Positions 1 through 6,549 of a stretch of DNA of 11,748 nt are shown one piece after another (position 1 is the stretch's first letter; each line of letters begins with the position of its first letter). Source of the stretch: RBG-16-66-20 sp036560705 (lineage in GTDB: Bacteria; Pseudomonadota; Gammaproteobacteria; Burkholderiales; SG8-39); NCBI GenBank assembly GCA_036560705.1, contig DATBQR010000093.1, positions 1 through 11,748 of the forward strand, read 5' to 3'. A program made the translations under genes and the position numbers. Under the pieces are notes generated by a model. It was not told the origin of the DNA, ran no database searches, and was given only the letters and a program-made list of their open reading frames with translations.

Positions 1-22
1 TGCCAGACTGCTCCACCCCGCG
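1..22 (-). tRNA. Initiator tRNA-fMet, 5' part only (cut by window edge)
   Basis: Read on the minus strand, the first 22 bases match the 5' end of bacterial initiator tRNA: a CGCGGGG acceptor strand, then TGGAGCAG and TCTGGCA of the D arm. The C at position 1 of the tRNA fits the mismatched first pair typical of initiator tRNA. The anticodon, T arm and 3' end lie outside the window, so the identity rests on this 5' segment and on the promoter placed just upstream. The family resemblance is recalled, not computed. Confidence 0.85.
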
Positions 23-37
23 TCCGTTGAGCCAAAG

Positions 38-67
38 ATTATAGCGGGCTCGAATAGTCAGTGTCAA
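38..67 (-). promoter_or_regulatory. Sigma70 promoter for the tRNA-fMet
   Basis: On the minus strand a perfect -35 box TTGACA (62-67) is separated by 18 bases from a perfect -10 box TATAAT (38-43). The predicted transcription start is near position 31, about nine bases before the tRNA 5' end at 22. Two full consensus boxes fit the high output expected of a stable-RNA gene. The promoter lies just after the stop codon of the Bug protein gene, so operon read-through would enter the tRNA as well. Confidence 0.87.
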
Positions 68-82
68 ACTTTTGACGCTATT
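53..82. repeat. Inverted repeat overlapping the tRNA promoter -35 box
   Basis: GTCAAA (63-68) and TTTGAC (71-76) form a 6-base dyad with a 2-base centre. Outer arms AATAG (53-57) and CTATT (78-82) extend it imperfectly. It covers the -35 region and also lies just past the stop of the upstream operon. The stem is AT-rich and has no clear T-run, so a terminator is doubtful. It could be a protein-binding dyad, or simply a by-product of the TTGACA box. Confidence 0.4.
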
Positions 83-93
83 TCCGCATTGCG

Positions 94-1056
94 TCAATCC
101 GCGACCGCCCCGCTGGCGCGGATCACCTTCGACCACTTCGCCTGTTCGGCCCGGATCCAGGCGGAAAACTCCGCCGGCGAGTCCGCCACAACGTCGAAGC
201 CCTGCTTGCCGAGCAGGTCGCGGATGTCCTGCGCGCGCATTGCCCTGACCCCTTCGGCATGGAGGCGGCTGATGATTTCCGCTGGCGTGCCGGCCGGCGC
301 CAGCAACCCGATCCAGGCCAGCGACTCGAGCTGCGGGTAGCCCAATTCAGCCACGCTCGGCACTTCCGGCGCCAAGGGACTGCGCTTCAGGCCGGTGACG
401 GCAAGCGCCTTCAGCTTTCCCGCCTTCACCTGCGGCAGCACCGCCGGAATGATGGCGAACATCGCCTGGATATTTCCCGCGAGCAGGTCCGCGATCGCCG
501 GCGGGAAGCCGCGGTAGGGAATGTGGACCATGAACACTTTTGCGTCGTTTTTCAGAAGCTCCATCGTCAAATGCGAGGCGCTGCCGCTCCCGGCCGAGCC
601 GTAGGACAGGCGTCCGGGATTCTTCTTCGCATAGGCGATGAGGGCCTTGAAATCGTTCGCTTCCACCGAGGGCGTCACCACCAGCAGTTGCGGCGCGGAC
701 GCAAGCAGGGAAATCGGCATCAGGTCCCTGTCGGAGTCGTAATTCAGGTTCTTGTAGAGGAACTTGTTGATCGCCGCCGGACCGTTGATCCCGATCAGCA
801 GCGTATAGCCGTCGGCGGCGGACTTCGCCACCGCGTCGGCGCCGATGTTGCCGCCGGCCCCGGTGCGGTTGTCGACGATGAACGGCTGCCCGAGCGCCTC
901 CTGCAGCCTGGTCGCCAACGTGCGGCCCACGATATCCGGCGTCGAGCCGGGCGGATAGGGAATGACCACCTTGACCGGTTTGGTTGGATACTGTTGCGCT
1001 TGAATGGAAGAACAAAAAGCCACGAGAACAAAACCCAGAAGCATTTTCACGCTCAT
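94..1056 (-). CDS. Bug-family (TctC-like) periplasmic solute-binding protein
   Basis: This 320-residue protein has the hallmarks of the Bug/TctC family: an N-terminal signal peptide with likely cleavage after SIQA (residues 17-20), PYPPGSTPDIVGR near 33-45, VDNRTGAGGNIGA near 61-73, and ADGYTLL near 81-87. Family members bind small carboxylates or related compounds in the periplasm, usually for a TctA/TctB membrane pair. No such pair is present here. The start at 1056 is chosen because its ATG overlaps the permease TGA by four bases, a GGAGAGG ribosome site lies at 1059-1065, and the signal peptide begins there; upstream in-frame codons would run through the permease gene. It is the last gene of the ABC unit. 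The substrate is unknown. Confidence 0.93.
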   Translation of the reverse strand: MSVKMLLGFVLVAFCSSIQAQQYPTKPVKVVIPYPPGSTPDIVGRTLATRLQEALGQPFIVDNRTGAGGNIGADAVAKSAADGYTLLIGINGPAAINKFLYKNLNYDSDRDLMPISLLASAPQLLVVTPSVEANDFKALIAYAKKNPGRLSYGSAGSGSASHLTMELLKNDAKVFMVHIPYRGFPPAIADLLAGNIQAMFAIIPAVLPQVKAGKLKALAVTGLKRSPLAPEVPSVAELGYPQLESLAWIGLLAPAGTPAEIISRLHAEGVRAMRAQDIRDLLGKQGFDVVADSPAEFSAWIRAEQAKWSKVIRASGAVAD

Positions 1057-1871
1057 ATCCTCTCCGTTTCGCCGCTGCGCGGCTGCCATACCATCAGACG
1101 CCGTTCGGCCAGCGTCACCACCCAATCGAGCACCAGGGCAAATGCGGTCAGCACGACAATCCCGGCAAACACCGAATTGACGTCGAACGTGCCTTCCGCC
1201 TGCAGGATCAGGTAACCGACGCCTTCTGAAGAGCCCAGGTACTCGCCCACCACTGCGCCGACAAAAGCGAGGCCGACGGAATTGTGCAGGCTGGCGAAGA
1301 CCCAGCTCATCGCGCTGGGAATGTAGACGCTGCGCAGCAGCTGCCGCTCGCTGGCGCCGAGAATGCGCGCGTTGGCCAGCACCGTGTGGCTCACCTCGCG
1401 CACACCCTGGTAAACGTTGAAAAACACGATGAAGAACACCAGCGTGACCCCCAGCGCCACCTTGGAGGCCATGCCGAGGCCGAACCAGACGCCGAAAATC
1501 GGCGCCAGGATCACGCGCGGCATCGAATTCAGGGCCTTGATGTAGGGGTCGAACAGCGCCGCTGCGGCCGGGCTGAGCGCAAGCCACAGGCCGACGCCGA
1601 GGCCCAGGACGGTGCCTATGACGAAGGCGAGCACGGTCTCGATCAGCGTCACCCAGAGGTGCCCATAGATGGATCCCGAGGCAAACCAGACCCACACGCG
1701 CTCGATCACTTCGAGCGGCTGGCCGAAGAAGAACGCCGCCTTGTTCGGATCGTCGAAGTAGATCGGCGGCAGCAGCGTCGGGCTGGTGGCGACGTACCAG
1801 AAGGCAAACAGGCCGCCGAGCATCAGCAACTGCCAGATGCGCAGCGACTTACTGGTTCTTCTGCTGTGCAT
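1053..1871 (-). CDS. ABC transporter permease, SsuC/TauC-like
   Basis: This 272-residue inner-membrane protein has a membrane segment near residues 14-28 and several more between about 73 and 255. A classic EAA coupling loop lies near 166-185 (ANARILGASERQ, ending in IP). Its length and layout match permeases of the nitrate/sulfonate/taurine importer family, which form the transmembrane channel as a dimer. Its first 23 bases overlap the end of the ATPase gene, and its stop overlaps the Bug gene start, indicating translational coupling. It should work with the ATPase at 1849-2658 and the binding protein at 2667-3695. Members of this family import sulfonates, nitrate, thiamine pyrimidine precursors or aromatic acids; the sequence does not decide. 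Confidence 0.94.
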   Translation of the reverse strand: MHSRRTSKSLRIWQLLMLGGLFAFWYVATSPTLLPPIYFDDPNKAAFFFGQPLEVIERVWVWFASGSIYGHLWVTLIETVLAFVIGTVLGLGVGLWLALSPAAAALFDPYIKALNSMPRVILAPIFGVWFGLGMASKVALGVTLVFFIVFFNVYQGVREVSHTVLANARILGASERQLLRSVYIPSAMSWVFASLHNSVGLAFVGAVVGEYLGSSEGVGYLILQAEGTFDVNSVFAGIVVLTAFALVLDWVVTLAERRLMVWQPRSGETERI

Positions 1872-2658
1872 AGCCCTTGAGCACTTCTTCCTTCATGGTC
1901 TGCCAGATCTTCGTATGCAGTTCGATGAAGTGCGGCGTGAGCCGGATCTCGGCGACGTCGCGCGGCCGCGGCAGGTCGATCTCGAACTCGCCGATCGGGT
2001 GGGATCCCGGCCCCGCGGAAAACACCACCACCCGGTCCGAAAGCGAAATCGCCTCCTCCAGGTCGTGGGTAATGAATACGACCGACTTGCGGTCCGCGGA
2101 CCACAACTCGAGCAGCTCGTTCTCCATCAGCTGGCGGGTCTGGATGTCGAGCGCCGAGAACGGCTCGTCCATCAGGATGATCTGCGGGTCGAGGATCAGG
2201 GTCTGCGCCAGCGCCACGCGCTTGCGCATGCCGCCGGAGAGCTGGTGCGGATAGCGGTGGCCATGCCCGCCGAGACCGACGCGCTGCAGCCAGCCGCGCG
2301 CCCGGCGCACCGCCTCTTCGCGCGCCACGCCGTGAAATTCCAGCCCGACCGTGACGTTGTCCAGCGCCGTGCGCCAGGGCAGCAGCGCTTCGCTCTGAAA
2401 CAGGTAGCCGGACTTGCGGTTCAGCCCCGCCAGCAGCTCGCCGAACACGCGCACCTCTCCGGCAGAGGGCGCGAGCAGCCCGGCGGCGACGTTGAGCAGC
2501 GTGGACTTGCCGCAGCCGGTGGGACCGACGACCGAAACGAATTCGCCGGGACGCACGACCAGCGTCGCGCCGCTGACGGCGGTGAAACGCGCCTCGCCTT
2601 CCGCGACGAAGGTGACGGATATGTTCTTCAGCGCGAGCGCCGGCGCAGTGCCCTCCAT
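1849..2658 (-). CDS. ABC transporter ATP-binding protein, SsuB/TauB-like
   Basis: This 269-residue cytoplasmic ATPase drives the importer formed with the adjacent permease. All motifs are intact: Walker A GPTGCGKST (45-53), Q-loop Gln88, signature LSGGMRKRVALA (140-151), Walker B ILMDEP (161-166, with D164 and E165), D-loop SALD (168-171) and H-loop His198. The GMRKR form of the signature is typical of the sulfonate/nitrate/taurine subfamily. The gene starts eight bases after the binding-protein stop and has only a weak ribosome site, which suggests coupling to the upstream gene. Nothing looks degraded. Confidence 0.95.
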   Translation of the reverse strand: MEGTAPALALKNISVTFVAEGEARFTAVSGATLVVRPGEFVSVVGPTGCGKSTLLNVAAGLLAPSAGEVRVFGELLAGLNRKSGYLFQSEALLPWRTALDNVTVGLEFHGVAREEAVRRARGWLQRVGLGGHGHRYPHQLSGGMRKRVALAQTLILDPQIILMDEPFSALDIQTRQLMENELLELWSADRKSVVFITHDLEEAISLSDRVVVFSAGPGSHPIGEFEIDLPRPRDVAEIRLTPHFIELHTKIWQTMKEEVLKGYAQQKNQ

Positions 2659-2666
2659 CTCGCGCG

Positions 2667-3695
2667 CTACTTCTTCTTGCCGTACTTGGCGAGCGCCTTC
2701 TTGACGAACTCGTTGGTGTATGTTTCGGCGAGCTTGATTTCCGCCGGCTTGATCGCCGGATTGAAGCTGGCGAGCGTCTTGAGGGTCGTTTTCGCGCCCG
2801 CCTCGCTGAACATGCCGTCCCTGGAAAACGCGGTCTTCACGTTGTTGTAGGCGAACAGATACATCGCCTTGTTGCCGAGCGTGTACTCCTCGGGCACGGT
2901 GTCGAGGATCTGCTGCGGCGACGCCTGCTGCATCCAGATCAGCGCGCGCACCGTGGCGTTGGTCAGCGCCTGCACGGTATTCGGATTCTTGCGGATGAAT
3001 TCGATCGGCGCGTACAGGCTCGCCGCGGGCATCGGGCCGCCGAACAGCCTCTCGGTGCCTTCAGGCGTGCGCGTCTCGGCGATCACCTTGACCTTGCCGT
3101 CCTTCTCCAGGATGGTGACCGCCGGGTCGGTTTGCGAAATCACGTCCACCCTGCCCTGGTCGATCGCCGAGATCACGTTGGCGCCGGCGCCGATGCCGAT
3201 GATCGAAATGTCGCTTGGCTTGAGGCCGCCCTTGGCGATCAGGTAATTGACCACCATGTTGGTGCTGGAACCCGGCGCGCTGACGCCGACCTTGAGCCCC
3301 TTCAGGTCGGCGGGCGACCTGTACTTGCCCGCGAGCTTGCTTGAAATGGCGACGCTGATTTGAGGCGAGGCGCCGGCAAGCACGAAGGCCTGGAAGAAGA
3401 TCTTCTTCGACTGCATGTTGATGGTGTGCTCGTAGGAACCGGACACCACGTCGGCGCTGCCGCCGACCACCGCCTCCAGCGAGCGCGTGCCGCCGGCGAA
3501 ATCGCTGATGCGGACGTTGAGGCCTTCATCCTTGAAGTAGCCCAGCCGTTCGGTGATCGTCAACGGCAGGTAGTACAGCGCCACCTTGCCGCCGACCGCG
3601 ATGTGCACGTCCCGTTTTTCGATTTGCGCCTGCGCCAGCGAAGCAGCGGCAAGCAGGGCGATGCCGACGATTTTCCTGCAGTTCAGGTTCCTCAT
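2667..3695 (-). CDS. ABC transporter substrate-binding protein, NMT1/TauA-like
   Basis: This 342-residue periplasmic protein has a signal peptide with hydrophobic core near residues 9-20 and likely cleavage after AQA (21-23). The mature part shows NMT1/THI5/SsuA features: LTITERLGYFKDEGL near 45-60, GGTRSLEAVVGGSADVVSG near 68-86, and a DLKGLKVGV stretch near 129-140. It captures the substrate and delivers it to the permease at 1053-1871. It is the first gene of the uptake unit and starts 21 bases after recR, with a strong GGAGGG ribosome site at 3701-3706. No promoter of its own is visible. The family binds sulfonates, nitrate, pyrimidines and aromatic acids; the ligand cannot be named. Confidence 0.93.
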   Translation of the reverse strand: MRNLNCRKIVGIALLAAASLAQAQIEKRDVHIAVGGKVALYYLPLTITERLGYFKDEGLNVRISDFAGGTRSLEAVVGGSADVVSGSYEHTINMQSKKIFFQAFVLAGASPQISVAISSKLAGKYRSPADLKGLKVGVSAPGSSTNMVVNYLIAKGGLKPSDISIIGIGAGANVISAIDQGRVDVISQTDPAVTILEKDGKVKVIAETRTPEGTERLFGGPMPAASLYAPIEFIRKNPNTVQALTNATVRALIWMQQASPQQILDTVPEEYTLGNKAMYLFAYNNVKTAFSRDGMFSEAGAKTTLKTLASFNPAIKPAEIKLAETYTNEFVKKALAKYGKKK

Positions 3696-3700
3696 GTCTT

Positions 3701-3706
3701 CCCTCC
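3701..3706 (-). promoter_or_regulatory. Ribosome-binding site of the NMT1/TauA-like gene
   Basis: GGAGGG on the minus strand lies five bases before the ATG at 3695. It is much stronger than the sites ahead of dnaX, ybaB and recR. It fits independent high translation of a binding protein from an mRNA shared with low-abundance DNA metabolism proteins. Confidence 0.75.
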
Positions 3707-3716
3707 AGAAGCGAAA

Positions 3717-4328
3717 CTATAACCCGCGCCGGTCGAGCAGCGCCTGGGAAATGGTGCCGATATCCACATATTCGAGCTCTCCGCCGAGCGGCACGCCCCG
3801 CGCGATCCGGCTTGCCTTGACGCCCCGCGTGCGCAGCATTTCGGCGATGTAGTGCGCCGTGGCCTCGCCCTCGTTGGTGAAATTGGTGGCGAGAATCACC
3901 TCCTGCACCGTGCCGTCGGTCGCGCGCGCCAGCAGCCGCTCCAGGCCGATGTCGCGCGGGCCGACGCCGTCCAGCGGCGAAAGCCGGCCCATCAGGACGA
4001 AATACATTCCCGAGTAGCTGAGCGTCTGCTCGACCATCGACAGGTCGGCCGGCGTCTCGATCACGCACAACAGCGCCGGATCGCGCCGCGGCGAGCGGCA
4101 GAGAACGCAGAGTTCGTCCTCGGTGAAATTGTTGCAGCGCCCGCAGTGGCGCACCGAACGCAGCGCCTCGCCCAGGGACGCCCCCAGCGCCTCGGCCCCC
4201 GCGCGGTCATGCTGCAGCAGGTAGTAGGCCATGCGCTGCGCCGAGCGCGGCCCGACGCCCGGCAGCACGCGCAACGCCTCGATCAGGCGGTCGAGGCCCG
4301 CGGGACTGGCGATGGCGTCTCTTTTCAT
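3717..4328 (-). CDS. recR: Recombination mediator protein RecR
   Basis: This 203-residue protein is full length for RecR, which acts with RecF and RecO to load RecA on gapped DNA. In order it shows a helix-hairpin-helix near VLPGVGPRSA (21-30), a four-cysteine zinc site (Cys62, Cys65, Cys74, Cys77), a Toprim domain opening at VIETPAD (89-95), the NFTNEGEATA segment (139-148), and a C-terminal LGGELEYVD motif (171-179). It follows ybaB after 25 bases, in the usual dnaX-ybaB-recR order. The ribosome site is weak (GAGAC just before the ATG), consistent with low expression. Confidence 0.98.
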   Translation of the reverse strand: MKRDAIASPAGLDRLIEALRVLPGVGPRSAQRMAYYLLQHDRAGAEALGASLGEALRSVRHCGRCNNFTEDELCVLCRSPRRDPALLCVIETPADLSMVEQTLSYSGMYFVLMGRLSPLDGVGPRDIGLERLLARATDGTVQEVILATNFTNEGEATAHYIAEMLRTRGVKASRIARGVPLGGELEYVDIGTISQALLDRRGL

Positions 4329-4353
4329 TGTCTCGAATGGAAATTCTTTTACG

Positions 4354-4674
4354 TCAAAAGGGCAATTTCAAGCCGGCGGGCAATCCCATTCCAGCGGTCA
4401 GCGCACCCATTTTTTCCTGCACCGTCGCTTCGGCTTTTCGCGCCGCATCGTTGAATGCGGCGACCAGCAGGTCCTCCAGCATTTCGCGGTCCGGCGCGAG
4501 CGAAGGATCGATGCTCACGCGGCGCATCTCGTGCTTGCAGGTCATCGTTACCTTCACCATGCCCGAGCCCGACTGGCCCTCGACTTCGAGCGTGCCGAGC
4601 TGCTCCTGCATGCGGCGCATGTTCTCCTGCATCATCTGCGCCTGCTTCATCATCTGCCCGATATTGCCTTTCAT
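4354..4674 (-). CDS. ybaB: YbaB/EbfC nucleoid-associated protein
   Basis: This 106-residue protein matches the YbaB/EbfC family in length and in its Met/Gln-rich N-terminal helix (GQMMKQAQMMQENMRRMQEQ, residues 6-25), followed by a short beta core around VKVTMTCKHEMRRVSIDP and a C-terminal helix near residues 64-92. Family members form dimers that bind DNA with little sequence specificity. Its ATG overlaps the dnaX stop by four bases (ATGA), so the two are translationally coupled. The ybaB position between dnaX and recR is conserved in proteobacteria. Confidence 0.96.
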   Translation of the reverse strand: MKGNIGQMMKQAQMMQENMRRMQEQLGTLEVEGQSGSGMVKVTMTCKHEMRRVSIDPSLAPDREMLEDLLVAAFNDAARKAEATVQEKMGALTAGMGLPAGLKLPF

Positions 4675-6203
4675 CGCTGTTTTTCCCGAATGGTCGAATC
4701 GACGACCCTGCCGTCGAACAGGTTGACGAGATCCTGCACGAAACTATCCCCCTTCACCGCGCGCGACGCCTCGGCCTGTCGCGCGCTGCGGTCGCCCGCC
4801 TCCCGCGCGGCTGCAGTCACGCCGCCGGTCTCGCCGAGCGTCACCTGCACCTTTGCCGGGCTGCCGAAATGCGCCGTCAGCGCGGCCTGCAGCTTTTCCC
4901 GGAAGGCGTCCCCCGCAAGGTGCGCCATCGACTTCTGCAGCACCAGCCCGAAGACGGCGCCGTCGCGGCTCTTCAGCTCGCTGTTGCGCGCCAGTTCCTT
5001 GGGGCCGCCCGACAGCGGCAGGCGCTGCACCAGCGCGGGCCAGTCGCCGTCGAACGCCGCCTTGCCCTGGCTTTCATTTTTTTTTACTTCCTTTTTTTCG
5101 GCAACGGCGATGCCGGGGCCGTCGGGACGAAATGCCAGCATGCGCAACAGCGTCATCAGGAAACCCGCATGCTCGTCCGGCGCCAGCGGCAGGTCGTCCC
5201 GGCCCTGCACCGCGATCTGGTAGCAAAGCTGAACAGTCTCCGGATCGATCGCGCGCGCCAGCGCCATGAGGCGCTCCCGTTCGGGCATATCGTCTTCCAG
5301 CGCTGCGGGTACCGTCTGCGCAAGCGTCAGGCGCAGCAGCAAGCTGGCAAGATCCTGCAATGCGCTGTCGAAGGAGAGGCTGCGCGCCTGCATTTCGTCG
5401 GCGATCGCCGCCAGCGCCGGACCATCGCCGCCGGCCAGCGCTTCCAGCAGCCGCAGCAGGTAGGTCTCGTCCACCGTCCCCAGCATCTCGCGTACGCCGG
5501 CTGCGTTCAGGCGTCCGGCGCCGTGCGCAATCGCCTGGTCGAGCAGCGAAAGCGCGTCGCGCATGCTGCCGGCGGCGGCGCGGGCGATCAGTGGGAGCGC
5601 CTCGGGGTCGAACTCGATTTTCTCCTGCGGAAGAATCCCGGCGAGATGCGCCACGATGGCGGCGCGCGGCATCTGCTTCAGGTTGAACTGCAGGCAGCGC
5701 GACAGTACCGTCACCGGGATTTTCTGCGGGTCGGTGGTGGCGAGGATGAACTTCAGGTGGGCCGGGGGCTCCTCGAGCGTCTTCAGCATCGAGTTGAAGG
5801 CCGGCTTCGACAGCATGTGGACTTCGTCGATGACGAAGACCTTGAAGCGTCCGCGCACCGGCACGTAGGCGGCGTTGTCCTGCAGGGCGCGCATTTCATC
5901 GATGCCGGTGTTGGTCGCGGCGTCAATCTCGATGAGGTCCGGGAAGCGGCCGCCGTCGATCTCCACGCAGGCGCCGCACTTGCCGCAGGGCTCGGGCGTG
6001 ATGCCCGTTTCGCAGTTCAGGCACTTGGCAAGAATGCGCGCCAGGGTGGTCTTCCCCACTCCGCGGGTGCCCGTGAACAGGTAGGCATGGTGCAGCCGCT
6101 GCTCGCTCAGGGCGTGGCGCAGCGCCTTTACCACGTGCTCCTGGCCGACCAGGCTGGAGAAATCGCGCGGCCGCCATTTGCGTGCAAGAACCTGGTAAGC
6201 CAT
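4671..6203 (-). CDS. dnaX: DNA polymerase III tau/gamma subunit DnaX
   Basis: This 510-residue protein is the clamp-loader ATPase. It shows Walker A GTRGVGKT (45-52), a zinc site with Cys64, Cys73, Cys76 and Cys79, Walker B VIDEVH (124-129), sensor 1 around ATTDPQKIP (155-163), and the arginine-finger SRC motif (168-170). The collar domain runs to about residue 360, then a short charged linker (EKKEVKKNE, 369-377) leads to a C-terminal tau domain. It is shorter than E. coli DnaX (643 residues), chiefly in the linker and tau region. The linker is encoded by an A7G run and an A9 run that may give a 376-residue gamma-like form. MAYQVLARKWRP is the canonical start, but there is no clear ribosome site upstream. 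Confidence 0.98.
   Translation of the reverse strand: MAYQVLARKWRPRDFSSLVGQEHVVKALRHALSEQRLHHAYLFTGTRGVGKTTLARILAKCLNCETGITPEPCGKCGACVEIDGGRFPDLIEIDAATNTGIDEMRALQDNAAYVPVRGRFKVFVIDEVHMLSKPAFNSMLKTLEEPPAHLKFILATTDPQKIPVTVLSRCLQFNLKQMPRAAIVAHLAGILPQEKIEFDPEALPLIARAAAGSMRDALSLLDQAIAHGAGRLNAAGVREMLGTVDETYLLRLLEALAGGDGPALAAIADEMQARSLSFDSALQDLASLLLRLTLAQTVPAALEDDMPERERLMALARAIDPETVQLCYQIAVQGRDDLPLAPDEHAGFLMTLLRMLAFRPDGPGIAVAEKKEVKKNESQGKAAFDGDWPALVQRLPLSGGPKELARNSELKSRDGAVFGLVLQKSMAHLAGDAFREKLQAALTAHFGSPAKVQVTLGETGGVTAAAREAGDRSARQAEASRAVKGDSFVQDLVNLFDGRVVDSTIREKQR
5074..5098 (-). other. Predicted dnaX -1 frameshift site (tau/gamma)
   Basis: On the minus strand codons 369-371 read GAA AAA AAG, containing the heptamer A AAA AAG (5097-5091) in the same phase as the E. 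coli dnaX slippery site. A -1 slip leads to GGA AGT AAA AAA AAA TGA, with the stop at 5076-5074, giving a 376-residue protein that ends with the clamp-loader core. A second run of nine A (5085-5077) follows, comparable to the slippage run of Thermus dnaX. I see no convincing upstream Shine-Dalgarno-like stimulator and only weak downstream pairing (5067-5071 with 5039-5043). The site and stop are seen; the function is inferred. Confidence 0.72.
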
Positions 6204-6230
6204 GGCGCAATTCTACGGGGGAAAAATGCT

Positions 6231-6325
6231 GGCGAGCCTGACCCCGGCACTTGCAGTGTCCAGCTGTGGCTGCTTCCTTCCGGACCTGACCAGGTTCACC
6301 AGGCTGCAATGCGGGGGGGCCCGCC
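6231..6325 (-). ncRNA. ffs: 4.5S RNA of the signal recognition particle (small type)
   Basis: The minus strand holds the universal SRP domain IV sequence GGTCAGGTCCGGAAGGAAGC in about 6295-6270, including the GGAA tetraloop and its asymmetric loop. Outer helices confirm the ends: GGCGGGCC (6325-6318) pairs with GGCTCGCC (6238-6231) through one G-U pair, followed inward by CCCC/GGGG, GCA/TGC and TTGCAG/CTGCAA. The RNA binds Ffh and directs membrane proteins to the translocon. A T5 run (6226-6222) lies just after the closing helix and could release the RNA while allowing some read-through into dnaX. The exact ends may differ by a few bases. Confidence 0.96.
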
Positions 6326-6331
6326 GCACCT

Positions 6332-6337
6332 ATTATG
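6332..6337 (-). promoter_or_regulatory. -10 box of the SRP RNA promoter
   Basis: CATAAT on the minus strand sits seven bases before the SRP RNA 5' end, which places transcription start at about 6325-6328. No good -35 box is found at the normal distance (the bases there read near GATCCC), so the promoter may rely on other elements. dnaX, ybaB and recR may depend on this promoter, because dnaX begins only 27 bases past the RNA. Confidence 0.5.
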
Positions 6338-6360
6338 CCCGAGGGCCGAAATACGGGATC

Positions 6361-6378
6361 TGTGGGCGAAGACCCACG
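6361..6378. repeat. Short hairpin in the divergent intergenic region
   Basis: GTGGG (6362-6366) and CCCAC (6373-6377) form a 5-base stem around a six-base loop. It lies between the two divergent promoters and before either transcript begins, so it is unlikely to be an RNA element. It has no T-run. Its role is unknown and it may be chance. Confidence 0.3.
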
Positions 6379-6394
6379 GACCGGGGCGATTTGT

Positions 6395-6423
6395 TTCACA
6401 GGCCGTCGCCGAACCGATAAAAT
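6395..6423 (+). promoter_or_regulatory. Sigma70-like promoter for the liv-type importer
   Basis: TTCACA (6395-6400, one mismatch to TTGACA) is separated by 17 bases from TAAAAT (6418-6423, one mismatch to TATAAT). Transcription would begin near 6430, giving a leader of about 120 bases before the ATG at 6553. The start coincides with the first operator-like palindrome. No competing plus-strand promoter of this quality was seen nearby. Confidence 0.6.
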
Positions 6424-6429
6424 GCGCCT

Positions 6430-6473
6430 TATCGCGATACGACGGGCTGGTAATTTATATCGCGGTACGATAT
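6430..6473. promoter_or_regulatory. Tandem operator-like palindromes before the liv-type genes
   Basis: A perfect 10-base palindrome TATCGCGATA occupies 6430-6439. A second site, ATATCG-CGGTA-CGATAT, occupies 6457-6473 with perfect 6-base arms. The two also share a 13-base direct repeat, TATCGCG[A/G]TACGA, at 6430-6442 and 6458-6470, 28 bases apart. They lie at and just after the predicted transcription start, a typical place for a repressor. I do not recognise the cognate regulator, and none is encoded in the window. Confidence 0.6.
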
Positions 6474-6540
6474 GTCCCGCCCTGCACGGATACGGGTCGC
6501 ACCCTGGAGCGGACAGAAGCGCCGCGCCGACCACTCAACG

Positions 6541-6549
6541 GAGGAGGAA
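6541..6549 (+). promoter_or_regulatory. Ribosome-binding site fixing the start of the livK-like gene
   Basis: GAGGAGGAA lies three bases before the ATG at 6553, with the GGAGG core about six bases away. An upstream in-frame ATG at 6472 overlaps the second operator-like palindrome, has no ribosome site, and would add 27 residues in front of the Tat signal. The start at 6553 is therefore preferred. Confidence 0.85.

Noticed and set aside
5022..5036. GCGCTG-CAC-CAGCGC hairpin as a stimulator of dnaX frameshifting
   Set aside because: It begins about 55 bases after the slippery heptamer, far beyond the usual 5-9 base spacing.
4974..5077. Internal start in dnaX: AAGGAAG followed by ATG at 5077 on the minus strand
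   Set aside because: The frame is out of phase with dnaX, gives a short Arg-rich peptide of about 34 residues without motifs, and stops soon after.
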